Counted from the first letter of the stretch, positions 1-7,996 are shown. The stretch: DNA of 29,759 nucleotides from Methanobacteriota archaeon (GCA_023457135.1 JAEWMO010000099.1:1-29759), one strand, 5' to 3'. Program-made: numbers and translations. Notes: generated by a model from the sequence alone, not told the origin.

Positions 1-5
1 GCTCC

Positions 6-284
6 TCACCGGGGCAGGGGCTCAGGGATGTGCCGCCGGACTGCAGCCTCAAGGTCTTCACGGTGGACAAGACCCTCCATCCGCTCCCTGACCCCGTCGT
101 CCGCGATCACGAGGGTCGTGGGGGTCACCCGGAGGTTGTACTCCTTAATATACTGCGGATTTTTCACGGCATCGATCTCCTCGATCGTGATACCGAGATC
201 ATGCTCCACCTCACGAAGGATCGGAGTCTGCTCCTCGCACCCCATGCACCCCTCCTGGTAGAAACTCAGCACTCTCACCGCCAT
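6..284 (-). CDS. Thioredoxin-like small redox protein
   Basis: A 92-residue protein with a thioredoxin-type active site near the N-terminus: beta strand VLSFYQ followed by GCMGCEE (CxxC at about residues 13-16), then a cis-Pro region RVTPTTLVI at about residues 52-60. This is the core thioredoxin layout in a short form, as in archaeal glutaredoxin-like thioredoxins. The expected role is cytoplasmic thiol-disulfide exchange; the partner is unknown. The ATG at 284 is preceded on the minus strand by an AT-rich TATA-like stretch at about 308-317, so the message may be nearly leaderless. The gene downstream lies outside the window. Confidence 0.85.
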   Translation of the reverse strand: MAVRVLSFYQEGCMGCEEQTPILREVEHDLGITIEEIDAVKNPQYIKEYNLRVTPTTLVIADDGVRERMEGLVHREDLEAAVRRHIPEPLPR

Positions 285-328
285 GTATCTCAGGAAGCAG
301 GAAGACTATAAAAAACAGTGGGGTGCCG

Positions 329-1024
329 TCACCCTATTATACCGTTGAGTGTTACCTCGGCGCTGCCGTAGCGGCACGTGACAGTCAGCGAGTCGGAGGT
401 CTTCTCGACGACCTTCCAGAAACGGAGCGCCGAGGTCTGGTTGGTCTCTTCACCGACAGGAACACCCGACGAGATGACAAACTCGCGCAGGAATATGTCG
501 CCCGGTTCCAGTTCCGTGAAGTTGAGGCCGATCTCATCTGCATCTTCGTGGTTCAGGGTGATCTCAAGGTCTGCCGCCCCGGTGGCGAGGTTGACGGCCC
601 TCGTCTCCCCGACCCGCATCCCGACAAGCCCCTGCGAGAGTGCGCCGAGTTCAAAGCCCATCAGGCCGAAGTTCGGGGCATCGGTTGGGTACACGACCGG
701 GACCGGGACGATCTCAACGCTCTCGCTTGGGAGGGTGCCGACCGGGATCTCCAGGCTGCCCGTCAGGAAGACAAGGTTGTTCTTCTCGTACTCGCTTACG
801 GCAAGATCCTGGTTGGTCGTGACGAGAGGGCGGCCGTCCTCGCCGCGGATAGTGTAGCCGATCAGCGCCGTGTTTCCGGACTGGGCTTTCTGGGGGGTAT
901 CAAAGAGCGGAGACAGATATGTCCCCACCATGGCGACCGCCACGATGAGGGCGACTCCGACATAAGCCCATTTCATCCAGGGCGAACTCTCGTCCTTGGA
1001 GGATTTCTGCTGTGTCTGTTTCAT
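329..1024 (-). CDS. Membrane-anchored FKBP-like (peptidyl-prolyl isomerase-type) protein
   Basis: 231 residues. A short charged, Lys/Ser-rich head is followed by one transmembrane segment (about residues 17-39), so the rest should lie outside the membrane. The exported part contains a GFELGALSQGLVGMRVGE stretch near the middle. This resembles the 'pGfe.al.gM.vGE.r' core of FKBP-type isomerases, followed by insert-like and strand-rich sequence with EPGDIF as in SlyD-like archaeal FKBPs. I infer an extracytoplasmic folding factor, but isomerase activity is not certain because several FKBP aromatic pocket residues are not obvious. The ATG at 1024 follows an AT-rich region at about 1040-1056, suggesting a leaderless transcript. 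It is divergent from hsp20. Confidence 0.65.
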   Translation of the reverse strand: MKQTQQKSSKDESSPWMKWAYVGVALIVAVAMVGTYLSPLFDTPQKAQSGNTALIGYTIRGEDGRPLVTTNQDLAVSEYEKNNLVFLTGSLEIPVGTLPSESVEIVPVPVVYPTDAPNFGLMGFELGALSQGLVGMRVGETRAVNLATGAADLEITLNHEDADEIGLNFTELEPGDIFLREFVISSGVPVGEETNQTSALRFWKVVEKTSDSLTVTCRYGSAEVTLNGIIG

Positions 1025-1090
1025 TATGGTACAATCGACTTTCGGTAAAATAAAATAGTATTGTTGTGAAGGGCGGCACGGACCGGTGGA

Positions 1091-1103
1091 AAAATTATAT
1101 ATA
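1091..1103 (+). promoter_or_regulatory. TATA box (with BRE-like purines) of hsp20
   Basis: An A-rich BRE-like stretch running into a TTATATAT core lies about 80 nt before the hsp20 ATG, in the 155-nt gap between two divergent genes. It predicts a transcription start near 1125 and a leader of about 55 nt that contains the GAGGAGTGA ribosome-binding site. No inverted-repeat heat-shock operator is obvious around it. Confidence 0.6.
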
Positions 1104-1179
1104 TCAACAACCCTACCTTAAGGTTAGCCCGGAGCGACCTGCTCGCCCGGAGCAATCCCAGTTAAGAGGAGTGATTCCG

Positions 1180-1650
1180 ATGGCAAGAATTGAAAGAGGG
1201 CCGTATCGCTCGATATGGCAGGACTTCGACGACCTTATGGCCGAGATGGAGAGCAGGTTCCAGTCGATGATCGGGGGAATCGGCGCACGGGGAGAGGAAG
1301 TCAGGGGCAGGATCGTCCCGGCAGTCCGTGACTTCCGGGTGGATGTCCGGGACCACGAGGACGAGGTGATCGTCGTTGCCGACCTGCCCGGCGTCGAGAA
1401 AGAGAATGTCTCCGTCCGGCTCATCGATCCCCAGCATATGGAGATCATGAGCGTCCGGAGGGGCGAGACCGAGGAAGAGGAGAGGGACTTCTTTATGCGG
1501 GAGCGGGTCTACGGCCAGATGAGCCGGACGGTCATGCTCCCCGCCGAGGTGATCGAGGAGGGCGCCGCCGCCTCGTTCAAGAACGGGGTTCTTGAGGTCC
1601 GGCTGAAGAAAGCGCCCGTCGATACCGGGACGACAATCCCGATCGATTAA
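1180..1650 (+). CDS. Small heat shock protein, Hsp20/alpha-crystallin family
   Basis: 156 residues from the ATG at 1180. This start was chosen because GAGGAGTGA lies just upstream and because the 38 residues of the longer open frame before it would cover the TATA box. The N-terminal arm (SIWQDFDDLMAEMESRF) is followed by an alpha-crystallin domain with DVRDHEDEVIVVADLPGVEKENV and the closing ASFKNGVLEVRLKK strand (A-x-x-x-n-GvL signature), then a short tail ending in TTIPID, an IxI-like motif used for oligomer assembly. It is an ATP-independent holdase for unfolding proteins in the cytoplasm. A T-run follows the stop at 1654-1659 and may terminate the transcript. Confidence 0.93.
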   Translation: MARIERGPYRSIWQDFDDLMAEMESRFQSMIGGIGARGEEVRGRIVPAVRDFRVDVRDHEDEVIVVADLPGVEKENVSVRLIDPQHMEIMSVRRGETEEEERDFFMRERVYGQMSRTVMLPAEVIEEGAAASFKNGVLEVRLKKAPVDTGTTIPID

Positions 1651-1691
1651 TCATTTTTTCCAATCCCCCGCGAATTCCGACCGAACAATTC

Positions 1692-2510
1692 ATGTCGAGC
1701 CAGCGTGACACTATCATGATGGATAAGAAGCGGGTCAAGGACTACATGACCTACGACGTTGTCACCGTCAATGCTCACGGAACCGTCCGGGACGTCATCG
1801 AAGCCATGAAAAAGACGAATCACGACGGCTTCCCGGTGGTGGAGGATAACTCGAAAGAGGTGGTGGGTTACATCGCAGCGCGGGACCTCCTCTTCGCTCA
1901 TCCCTCAACACCGATCGAGCAGGTGATGTCCCGCCACCTCATCGTCGCCGACCCGGACATGAGCGTGAACGATGCGGCCCGCGTCATCTTCCGTTCCGGC
2001 ATCCAGAAACTCCCGGTCGTCAACGATAAGAACGAGCTCATCGGGATCATGTCGAACGCCGACGTCATCCGGTCCCAGATCGAGCACGTCTCGCCGGAGA
2101 AGGTCTTCAAGTTCATCGAGACCCTGAAGAAACTCTACGGGGTGGAGCCGGCCCTCCGCCGGGGTTCGGTCCCGATCAACGACCTCCTCCCCACCCAGTC
2201 AAAGATCTACGAGGACGAACTGGAGGGGAGGATGTACGAGATCAAGAAGGGGCTCGCCGAACCCCTGATCGTCGTCCGCCGGCCCGGCCGCTGGATCCTG
2301 GTCGACGGGCACCACCGGGCGATCGCGGCAAAGCGGCTCGGCATCAAGAACCTCGACGCCTACATCATCGAGGTCCGCGAGAACATCGAGCTCGGGATGG
2401 AGCGGACGGCCCGGACCCTGAACCTCAATACGCTCGACGACATCAAGGTCCTCGACTACGCCCGCCACCCGCTCGTCGCGCTGACGCACCGGCTTGTGCG
2501 GCACGGGTGA
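1692..2510 (+). CDS. CBS-pair protein fused to a ParB/sulfiredoxin-like domain
   Basis: 272 residues. Two CBS motifs (about residues 15-70 and 78-135, e.g. DGFPVVED and GIQKLPVVND) form a Bateman module expected to bind an adenine nucleotide. The C-terminal half (about 160-270) has PLIVVRRPGRWILVDGHHRAIAAKRLG, the ParB/sulfiredoxin-fold nucleotide-binding loop with the D-G-H-H-R signature. Such fusions are known in methanogens, but their substrate is not established; partitioning is not implied by the fold alone. The start is uncertain: ATGs at 1692, 1716 and 1719 are all in frame, and the CBS homology starts just after the last. A seven-T run at 2519-2525 follows the stop. The large surface-protein frame from the minus strand overlaps its last third. 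Confidence 0.88.
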   Translation: MSSQRDTIMMDKKRVKDYMTYDVVTVNAHGTVRDVIEAMKKTNHDGFPVVEDNSKEVVGYIAARDLLFAHPSTPIEQVMSRHLIVADPDMSVNDAARVIFRSGIQKLPVVNDKNELIGIMSNADVIRSQIEHVSPEKVFKFIETLKKLYGVEPALRRGSVPINDLLPTQSKIYEDELEGRMYEIKKGLAEPLIVVRRPGRWILVDGHHRAIAAKRLGIKNLDAYIIEVRENIELGMERTARTLNLNTLDDIKVLDYARHPLVALTHRLVRHG

Positions 2511-5500
2511 ACAGACCCTTTTTTTCACGGGGAACTGTACGGGTTTTTCAACCGCGAGCCGACCACGGTCCCCGTACTCCCACAATCGCCTTTGTGGGGT
2601 CACCCCGGTCGGCAGGAGAACAGCCGGTTTGATCAGCGCCGGGTGCTTTATCACGAACTTCCCGGTGTAGCAGGCGATCGCCCCCGTGATCTTGAGCCCG
2701 TCCCCGGGCCCGGGGATCGCACCGGCGGCGTTCATCGCCGCGCCGACCGGGTCCCCGTTGAGGAACGCCTGCACCGCGTCGCGGATATCCGCGATCCCAC
2801 CCACGACCGGGAGGCAGGAGAACCCGATCCAGCCGACCATGTAGTAGGGCGAGGAGGCGGTCTCTTCCCCGACCAGCCAGTAGAAGGACCCGTCAGGGAG
2901 CCCGGTCTCCCCGAAGACCGCACTGGCCAGGATCTCGCGCCCGATCCTGGCGAGGTTGATGTCGTCGCTCGCGGCTGGCGTCAGCGGGTCCGGGTCGGCG
3001 CCGTCACGGAGGCCGTCCCCGTCGGTGTCCGGGTTGAAGGGATCGGTGCCGTACTCGAACTCGGCCAGGTCGTCGAGGCCGTCGTCGTCCGTATCCGCCT
3101 TCGTCGGGTCGCTCCGGGGCTTGAAGTAGGTTTTACCGTACTCGTCGGTGATGGGCTCCCCAGCCTCAAAACCGTCGGAGAGCCCGTCGCCGTCGGTGTC
3201 GACCATGTCCGGATTGGGGTTTTTCCAGTTGCCGAACCCATCGCAATACCCGTTCTCGAAGCCGTCCGGCAGGCCGTCCCCGTCCAGATCGGTGTTATCC
3301 AGGAATACAATGGCGGTAGTCATATCGTTAGATTTGACGGTCACCATCTGGGTGACCGGAACGTATCCGCTCATCTGGATCACCAACCGATGGGTTCCGG
3401 CGAGAACATTGGAGATGATCAGCTCTTCTGATTGCTCGTTCGTAACTCCTTTATAAACGCCGTCGAGGAACACCCGGGCGCCCGGCGGGTCGGTGACCAC
3501 CCGGAGCGTACCCGGTACGGCGGGACTCAGGTTAAAGGTTACCGGCGTTGTCTGGCCGTTATAAACCGGAACGACTGCGTCCTCAGTTGTATATCCTATC
3601 TTCTCCACCTTGACGTGGTGAGCGCCCTCCAGGAGATCCACTTGGTGCGGTGAGCCCCCCCGGAGAAGACCGTCTACGTAGATATCGGCACTGCGGGGAT
3701 GCGTATCTACGTAGACGTACCCCTGGGATGCGCCTATCGGGACAAGGGAAGGATGGATGGTGATGTGCCCCTGGTCGTAGTCGGGATCAGGCTTAAGGAG
3801 GCCCCTAAATTCTGCGTATTCAGATTTTCTAATCATGTATGACGTATCGCTTGTAAAAGCGTGACCGATGGAGCCTGTATACCCATTTTCATTGGTGTAA
3901 TAAGTCTGCTCGAGACCAGTATCGACATGGACGAACGTGACCGCTGCGTTGCTCACCGGGCTTCCCGTCACCGCATCCGTGACATGCACCATTACGTAGT
4001 TCGTAACGCTGAAAGCCATCATTTGTGCCAATGGCTCCTCGTCAAACAGCGCGTCCCACCGCGCCGAATCCAGCACGGCGTACTTCGCCGAGCCCGCCGC
4101 CTCACAGGAGACCACCCAGTTCTCGGAATCGACGGTCGAGGATACGTTGACGAACGTCCCGAGATCCTCGTCGAAGCGGTAGATCGAGAGCCGGGAGGCA
4201 TTTTCGACGTGAGTCGGGTCGTACGCGATCGCGATCGTCCCGGACTCGATATCGTCACCGAACCCGATCGCGGCGACCTTGCTCACCAGGATCTCCTCGT
4301 CGATCAGGTGGGTGTAGTTCACTTCCGCGACACTGACGTTGGCGATGGCATACCCGCGGCCGAAGACCGTCAGGTTCAGCGTATCGTCGAGGAACCGCTT
4401 GCTGCTCCAGTAGTCCTCGACGCCGTCCGGGTTGTTAGGATCGGTTCCGAGGGCCACCTCAGCACCATCGGTCAGGCCGTCATCGTCGGAGTCAGCGTCG
4501 CAGGGGTCAGTGGTCCATATCAAGACCTCGTCCGCGTCGGAGAGACCGTCGCCATCGGTATCGACCGAGAGCGGATCGGTCATGTTGAGCTGCTCCTCGT
4601 TGTTCGAGAGGCCGTCCCCGTCCGGGTCGTCGTCCGTCCCGACAGCGACGATGATGGGATCGCCGTCTTCCATCATCGACATCAGCCCTGGGGCCTCCGG
4701 GAACGCCCCGAGCTTCAAGAGTTCGAACGAATCGGTCAGGCCGTCGCCGTCGGTATCCTCCACGAACGGATTGGCACCGATCCGGTACTTCACAAAGACC
4801 GGGAGATGGCCGGCGAAGATTTCGTAGCCGTCGATGACTCCATTCCCGGACTGGTCGCCGGGCCATTGCGAGCAGTCGGAATCGGCGTTGAGCGGGTCAA
4901 ACCCGATCGCCTGCTCAAAGGCGGCGGGGAGCATATCCCCGTCGAGGAGGAGGGTCGCAGAGAAGGGGTTCCCCAGCGAGTCGGTGCCGCCGACCGTGAT
5001 CGTGTTCGCATCCGCAAGGGTCACCTCCGTCGAGAAGTTCCCATTCTGCACAGGAATCGTCGACGATACGTTGTTATGGGTGAGCGTGAGGCTGGTTATG
5101 GTGGTATCGGCGACGGCACCGGCCACGGTGACGTTGCCGCCGGCGGATACGGTATCATCGCTCGGAGAAGTGATGGAGATGGCGGGATGCGACTGTAACT
5201 CGAGTGAATAATATTCCATGATGAAATGGGGACCCCAGGCCGGATTCTGCCCGTGCGAGATCTTTACCCGTACGGTCTCGGACCGCGGGAAATCAGCGTG
5301 AAACTCCTTGGGAACCCAGTTTGCAGGATCGTTGTAATAAAATCCTGACTCCGAGTAGACAACCTCGTCGTTGACCTCGATGGTCATCCACCGTCCGGAA
5401 GGAACATCACTTCCCGGTACGCGCGCAACGAGCGTCAGGCTGTCCCACCCGACACCAGCGGGATCGGTGAACTCATGCTCGACGGTTCCCACCATCGCAC

Positions 5501-6290
5501 CGGCCAAAAGATTAACATCCGCGCCGTGTTCCCCGTGATCTTCGACCACGACAGGCCCGTATTCGGAGCAGGGGCCGTTAGCTCGCGTCCAGGAGGCGGT
5601 ATGCGCCCAGCCGGCCCACCCGCCGGTAGACCAGTTGCATTCCGGTCCGGCCGTCACGACATGGGTGACGGTCACCTGTGCGGTCCCGGAAACCAAGCAG
5701 GCGGATGCGGAAACTTCGCTTGTCCCGTTGTATCGGGCAGAAAAGACGCCGTCGCCATTCACGGTTCCGACCGTCTCGTTCCCGCTCGTCCAGGTGAACC
5801 CTACGCCGTCCAGCGCCGTACCGTTCTGGTCGTAGGCGGTAGCGGTGAACTGGATGGTCTCGCCCTCCACCACTTCGGCATACGATGGAGTCACCGCAAT
5901 CGTCACGACGGAGACCGTCTGCGGCGTGCCGTAGGTGAACGCCGGTTCGGTCTCGACATACTTCCGTACCCGGATCCAGTCCATCCGTATGCTTCGGCCG
6001 GGAACAGAGTTGTCACCACCGAGGATCTCCATCCGTTCGTTGGAAATCCAGGTGGGGCCGCCGGAGAAGACATCAGTATACGAGGCGCTCCCGCTGACGG
6101 TATGTGTCTGCCTTGAGGGGGTGATAATCCAGGTGCTGTAGTAGTCGCCGCCGGTCGAAAGACCACGCGATGGTCCCGGCTGCCAGGTTTGTGTACCTCC
6201 TCTTGAGACACACCGATCTCGGGGGACGAGCCCGCAAACCAGTCCAGACCATTGATGGTTGTTCCGACGAAAAAGGGGAAAGACCCACAC
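2199..6290 (-). CDS. Giant surface protein, C-terminal part (frame-disrupted): BIG2, TSP3, PEGA and pre-toxin-like domains
   Basis: This is the continuation of the frame that starts at 7996. Real coding in this frame begins near 6159 (about residue 44), after two apparent single-base insertions. In order: a bacterial-Ig-2-like domain (126-212, ending in TAQVTVT); a galactose-binding-like beta region (215-370); an Ig-like domain (371-455); a calcium-binding thrombospondin-3-like block of DTDGDGLTD repeats (462-626); a beta-rich stretch; two PEGA domains (about 852-997, e.g. VYVDTHPRSADIYVDG and DPPGARVFLDG); a second DTDGDGL block (997-1107); and a hydrophobic Gly-rich segment (1110-1212) with PVVGGIADIRDA and AIPGPGD, typical of pre-toxin domains of polymorphic toxins. 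No toxin domain follows. From about residue 1261 the frame merely runs antisense to the CBS gene, so the true end is probably near 2540. Extracellular, probably attached to the cell surface; likely a pseudogene or an assembly artefact. Confidence 0.75.
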   Translation of the reverse strand: MWVFPLFRRNNHQWSGLVCGLVPRDRCVSRGGTQTWQPGPSRGLSTGGDYYSTWIITPSRQTHTVSGSASYTDVFSGGPTWISNERMEILGGDNSVPGRSIRMDWIRVRKYVETEPAFTYGTPQTVSVVTIAVTPSYAEVVEGETIQFTATAYDQNGTALDGVGFTWTSGNETVGTVNGDGVFSARYNGTSEVSASACLVSGTAQVTVTHVVTAGPECNWSTGGWAGWAHTASWTRANGPCSEYGPVVVEDHGEHGADVNLLAGAMVGTVEHEFTDPAGVGWDSLTLVARVPGSDVPSGRWMTIEVNDEVVYSESGFYYNDPANWVPKEFHADFPRSETVRVKISHGQNPAWGPHFIMEYYSLELQSHPAISITSPSDDTVSAGGNVTVAGAVADTTITSLTLTHNNVSSTIPVQNGNFSTEVTLADANTITVGGTDSLGNPFSATLLLDGDMLPAAFEQAIGFDPLNADSDCSQWPGDQSGNGVIDGYEIFAGHLPVFVKYRIGANPFVEDTDGDGLTDSFELLKLGAFPEAPGLMSMMEDGDPIIVAVGTDDDPDGDGLSNNEEQLNMTDPLSVDTDGDGLSDADEVLIWTTDPCDADSDDDGLTDGAEVALGTDPNNPDGVEDYWSSKRFLDDTLNLTVFGRGYAIANVSVAEVNYTHLIDEEILVSKVAAIGFGDDIESGTIAIAYDPTHVENASRLSIYRFDEDLGTFVNVSSTVDSENWVVSCEAAGSAKYAVLDSARWDALFDEEPLAQMMAFSVTNYVMVHVTDAVTGSPVSNAAVTFVHVDTGLEQTYYTNENGYTGSIGHAFTSDTSYMIRKSEYAEFRGLLKPDPDYDQGHITIHPSLVPIGASQGYVYVDTHPRSADIYVDGLLRGGSPHQVDLLEGAHHVKVEKIGYTTEDAVVPVYNGQTTPVTFNLSPAVPGTLRVVTDPPGARVFLDGVYKGVTNEQSEELIISNVLAGTHRLVIQMSGYVPVTQMVTVKSNDMTTAIVFLDNTDLDGDGLPDGFENGYCDGFGNWKNPNPDMVDTDGDGLSDGFEAGEPITDEYGKTYFKPRSDPTKADTDDDGLDDLAEFEYGTDPFNPDTDGDGLRDGADPDPLTPAASDDINLARIGREILASAVFGETGLPDGSFYWLVGEETASSPYYMVGWIGFSCLPVVGGIADIRDAVQAFLNGDPVGAAMNAAGAIPGPGDGLKITGAIACYTGKFVIKHPALIKPAVLLPTGVTPQRRLWEYGDRGRLAVEKPVQFPVKKRVCSPVPHKPVRQRDERVAGVVEDLDVVERIEVQGPGRPLHPELDVLADLDDVGVEVLDAEPLCRDRPVVPVDQDPAAGPADDDQGFGEPLLDLVHPPLQFVLVDL
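2970..3300 (-). repeat. Second calcium-binding TSP3-like repeat block in the surface protein
   Basis: Four to five copies of the D-x-D-x-D-G-L calcium loop (LDGDGLPDGFE, DTDGDGLSDGFE, DTDDDGLDDLAE, DTDGDGLRDG) separated by short NPNP/TDPFNPD-like linkers. These rod-forming repeats usually act as stiff, Ca-stabilised spacers; here they lie between the PEGA pair and the pre-toxin-like segment, a natural stalk-to-tip position. Confidence 0.8.
4415..4905 (-). repeat. First calcium-binding TSP3-like repeat block in the surface protein
   Basis: Repeats of the same D-x-D-x-D-G-L type (DTDGDGLTDSFE, DPDGDGLSNNEE, DTDGDGLSDADE, DSDDDGLTDGAE), opened by a dockerin-like SGNGVIDGYE loop. Coding strand is minus. 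The codons of the copies are similar but not identical, so this is an old protein-level repeat, not a recent DNA duplication. Confidence 0.8.
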
Positions 6291-7996
6291 CAGAAACCCG
6301 ATGGAGGCAGAGAATCGACGTGAATGTGCGTCTCTACGATCACGGACTCATGATCGGTGATCACAGGGTCTCTGGAGCACATAAGGCCGGCACCTCGGGC
6401 CCGGGCGTCATAGATCCAGCCGTCTGAAATATAATGGGTGCCCGGGCGCGAATCCATCCAGAGGGTAGTGTCGAGGGACGGTCCGTTGAAGTCATCATAG
6501 AGGATATAGGCGTTGTCCCGGCTGCCGGTATCGGTGGCTGCCTCGTTCCCATAGTACATCCAGATCGAGGTCGTACCGGCGGGGAGATTGACCCAGATGA
6601 CGACCGAGTCCGATGCGGTGTAGTTCTCCTTCCAGTAGTCGAGGACGATGCCGTCGCCGGTGGCGAACCGGACGTCGTCAAAGTCGCTCTGCATTCCAGA
6701 GCGGAACGAGACGACCTCGCGGTGGGGATATCCATCGATTGAGGGCGGGTTGGTGACGGTGACCGGCACCCAGTATGCCCAGGCGGTGCTCCACAAGGTC
6801 ATCTCCGGACACGCGACACCCCGGAAGACGGGGGCGGTGTTGATATCGACCTGCCCGAGCTCGGCAGGCTTGGTGTAAATGACCTTGAACAGCCGGGTCT
6901 CCCCGGCGTTGAGTGTCTGCCCGTCCGGAGTGAACGGCACCCACTCCGGCCAGGACTGCTCCACCGTCTCGGTGCCGGCAATGTAGGGCTCCCTGACGGC
7001 GACGGTTTCGAGAGTAGCGTCCTCCGGGCTAACACCCTCAGGGGTGGGGTATTCAGGGATAACGTCCTCTTGGACAACACCCTCTAGGGTGACGCCTTCG
7101 GGGGAAACGTTTTCAAGGGCAACTTCTTCGAGGATAACATCCTCGGGAGTAGCGTTCTCAAGGGTAACACTTACAGGGGTTGTGTCCTCAGGAGTAACGT
7201 TCTCAAGGGTGCCATCTGCATCGGCTATGCTGTCAAGGACAACTCCTTCGAGGATAGCATCCTCAGGAGTATTGTTCTCAAGGGTAACACTCACAGGGAT
7301 TGTGCCTTCAGAAATATCGTTCTCAAGAGTTACTTCCCGGTATTCGATGATGGGGATCTCGATGCTATGCGATTGCTCCTCCCAGACGAACCACTCAGCC
7401 AGGGTGGCGTTCTCGTTCCCGTTATGGAGCGCCCACGTGGCCAGGAAGTCCTCCGACCCGTCGAGGGCGATCGTGCGGTGGGCGGTGACCTCAAAGATCT
7501 CGGTGAAAGTACCGAGATCCGGGGTGGCGTTCACCAGCCGGATCTCGAGCTCGTCGTCGCCGCCGCCGGCAGCAGACCTGCCGGCATCCTTGATCCGGAG
7601 GGTCCTGGTCTCACGGTCGTAGACCTTGAGTTTGGTCTTGCCGGAGCCGGTGACCACGCGCGTGGTGCCTGCCGCCAGTGAGGCATCCGCACCGAGTTCC
7701 CCGGCATCTATGGAGGTATTTGTCCAGGACGTAGGTTGCGACCAGTTCTCCCTTGAGAACAACGGCGGGTCCTTCTTTGCCTTGGCAGTCCCATGGCCGT
7801 TCGATGCGGCACCGGATGCCGGTGTAGATGAATCCGCGGTAAACGTTGTCGTACCGGAGAACGAGTCCGGGGCGGTGTTCACGCTCGATGCGGCTCTATT
7901 CGGTTCTGCAGCGCCCACGGCAGGAATGAACGCCGTGGTTATCATCAGCACCGCTATGAGAAGAGAAAAGGCTCTCTCTAAACGTTCCATACTCAT
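5903..7996 (-). CDS. Giant surface protein, N-terminal part (frame-disrupted): signal peptide, acidic repeat, DUF2341
   Basis: Starts at the ATG at 7996 with a clear Sec signal peptide (RLERAF, then a hydrophobic core, AVGAA cleavage near residue 30). GGTGATT upstream (about 8001-8007) is a good ribosome-binding site. Residues 35-220 are a beta-rich region seen in methanogen surface proteins. Residues 221-333 are a low-complexity acidic repeat (TPED/TLEN units). About 405-500 is a DUF2341 domain (YWVPVTVTN; DDVRF; WIWMYYGNEAA-like SIWMYYGNEAA). From 500 to about 599 there is a lectin-like fold beginning DDFNGPSLDTTLW. Near 6200 the frame is lost: the residues after QEE are Arg/Pro/Ser-rich shadow sequence, while the expected continuation RYTNLAAGTIAW sits in the next frame and then STGGDYYSTW in the third. 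Functional domains continue in the 2199-6290 frame. Confidence 0.8.
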   Translation of the reverse strand: MSMERLERAFSLLIAVLMITTAFIPAVGAAEPNRAASSVNTAPDSFSGTTTFTADSSTPASGAASNGHGTAKAKKDPPLFSRENWSQPTSWTNTSIDAGELGADASLAAGTTRVVTGSGKTKLKVYDRETRTLRIKDAGRSAAGGGDDELEIRLVNATPDLGTFTEIFEVTAHRTIALDGSEDFLATWALHNGNENATLAEWFVWEEQSHSIEIPIIEYREVTLENDISEGTIPVSVTLENNTPEDAILEGVVLDSIADADGTLENVTPEDTTPVSVTLENATPEDVILEEVALENVSPEGVTLEGVVQEDVIPEYPTPEGVSPEDATLETVAVREPYIAGTETVEQSWPEWVPFTPDGQTLNAGETRLFKVIYTKPAELGQVDINTAPVFRGVACPEMTLWSTAWAYWVPVTVTNPPSIDGYPHREVVSFRSGMQSDFDDVRFATGDGIVLDYWKENYTASDSVVIWVNLPAGTTSIWMYYGNEAATDTGSRDNAYILYDDFNGPSLDTTLWMDSRPGTHYISDGWIYDARARGAGLMCSRDPVITDHESVIVETHIHVDSLPPSGFWCGSFPFFVGTTINGLDWFAGSSPEIGVSQEEVHKPGSRDHRVVFRPAATTTAPGLSPPQGRHIPSAGAPRILMSSPAAPPGFPTNGWRSSVVTTLFPAEAYGWTGSGYGSMSRPNRRSPTARRRRSPS
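6998..7335 (-). repeat. Nested 30/120-nt coding repeat (TPED-LEN units)
   Basis: The DNA shows a unit of about 30 nt encoding variations of T-L-E-N-x-T-P-E-D. Inside this a 120-nt block is duplicated: GAGGATA(A/G)CATCCTC begins at 7130 and again at 7250, and each copy runs through TTCTCAAGGGTAACACT. The protein segment is acidic and Pro/Glu/Thr-rich and probably forms an extended linker between the N-terminal beta region and DUF2341. Tandem identity at the DNA level suggests recent expansion by slippage or recombination. Confidence 0.8.

Noticed and set aside
3861..5198. 445-residue plus-strand open frame opposite the surface protein
   Set aside because: It is Arg/Asp/Val/Gly-rich shadow sequence of the TSP3- and Ig-coding strand, with no domain and no ribosome-binding site.
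6998..7335. Repeat region as a CRISPR array
   Set aside because: The 30-nt units are contiguous, diverged and coding in frame, without unique spacers.
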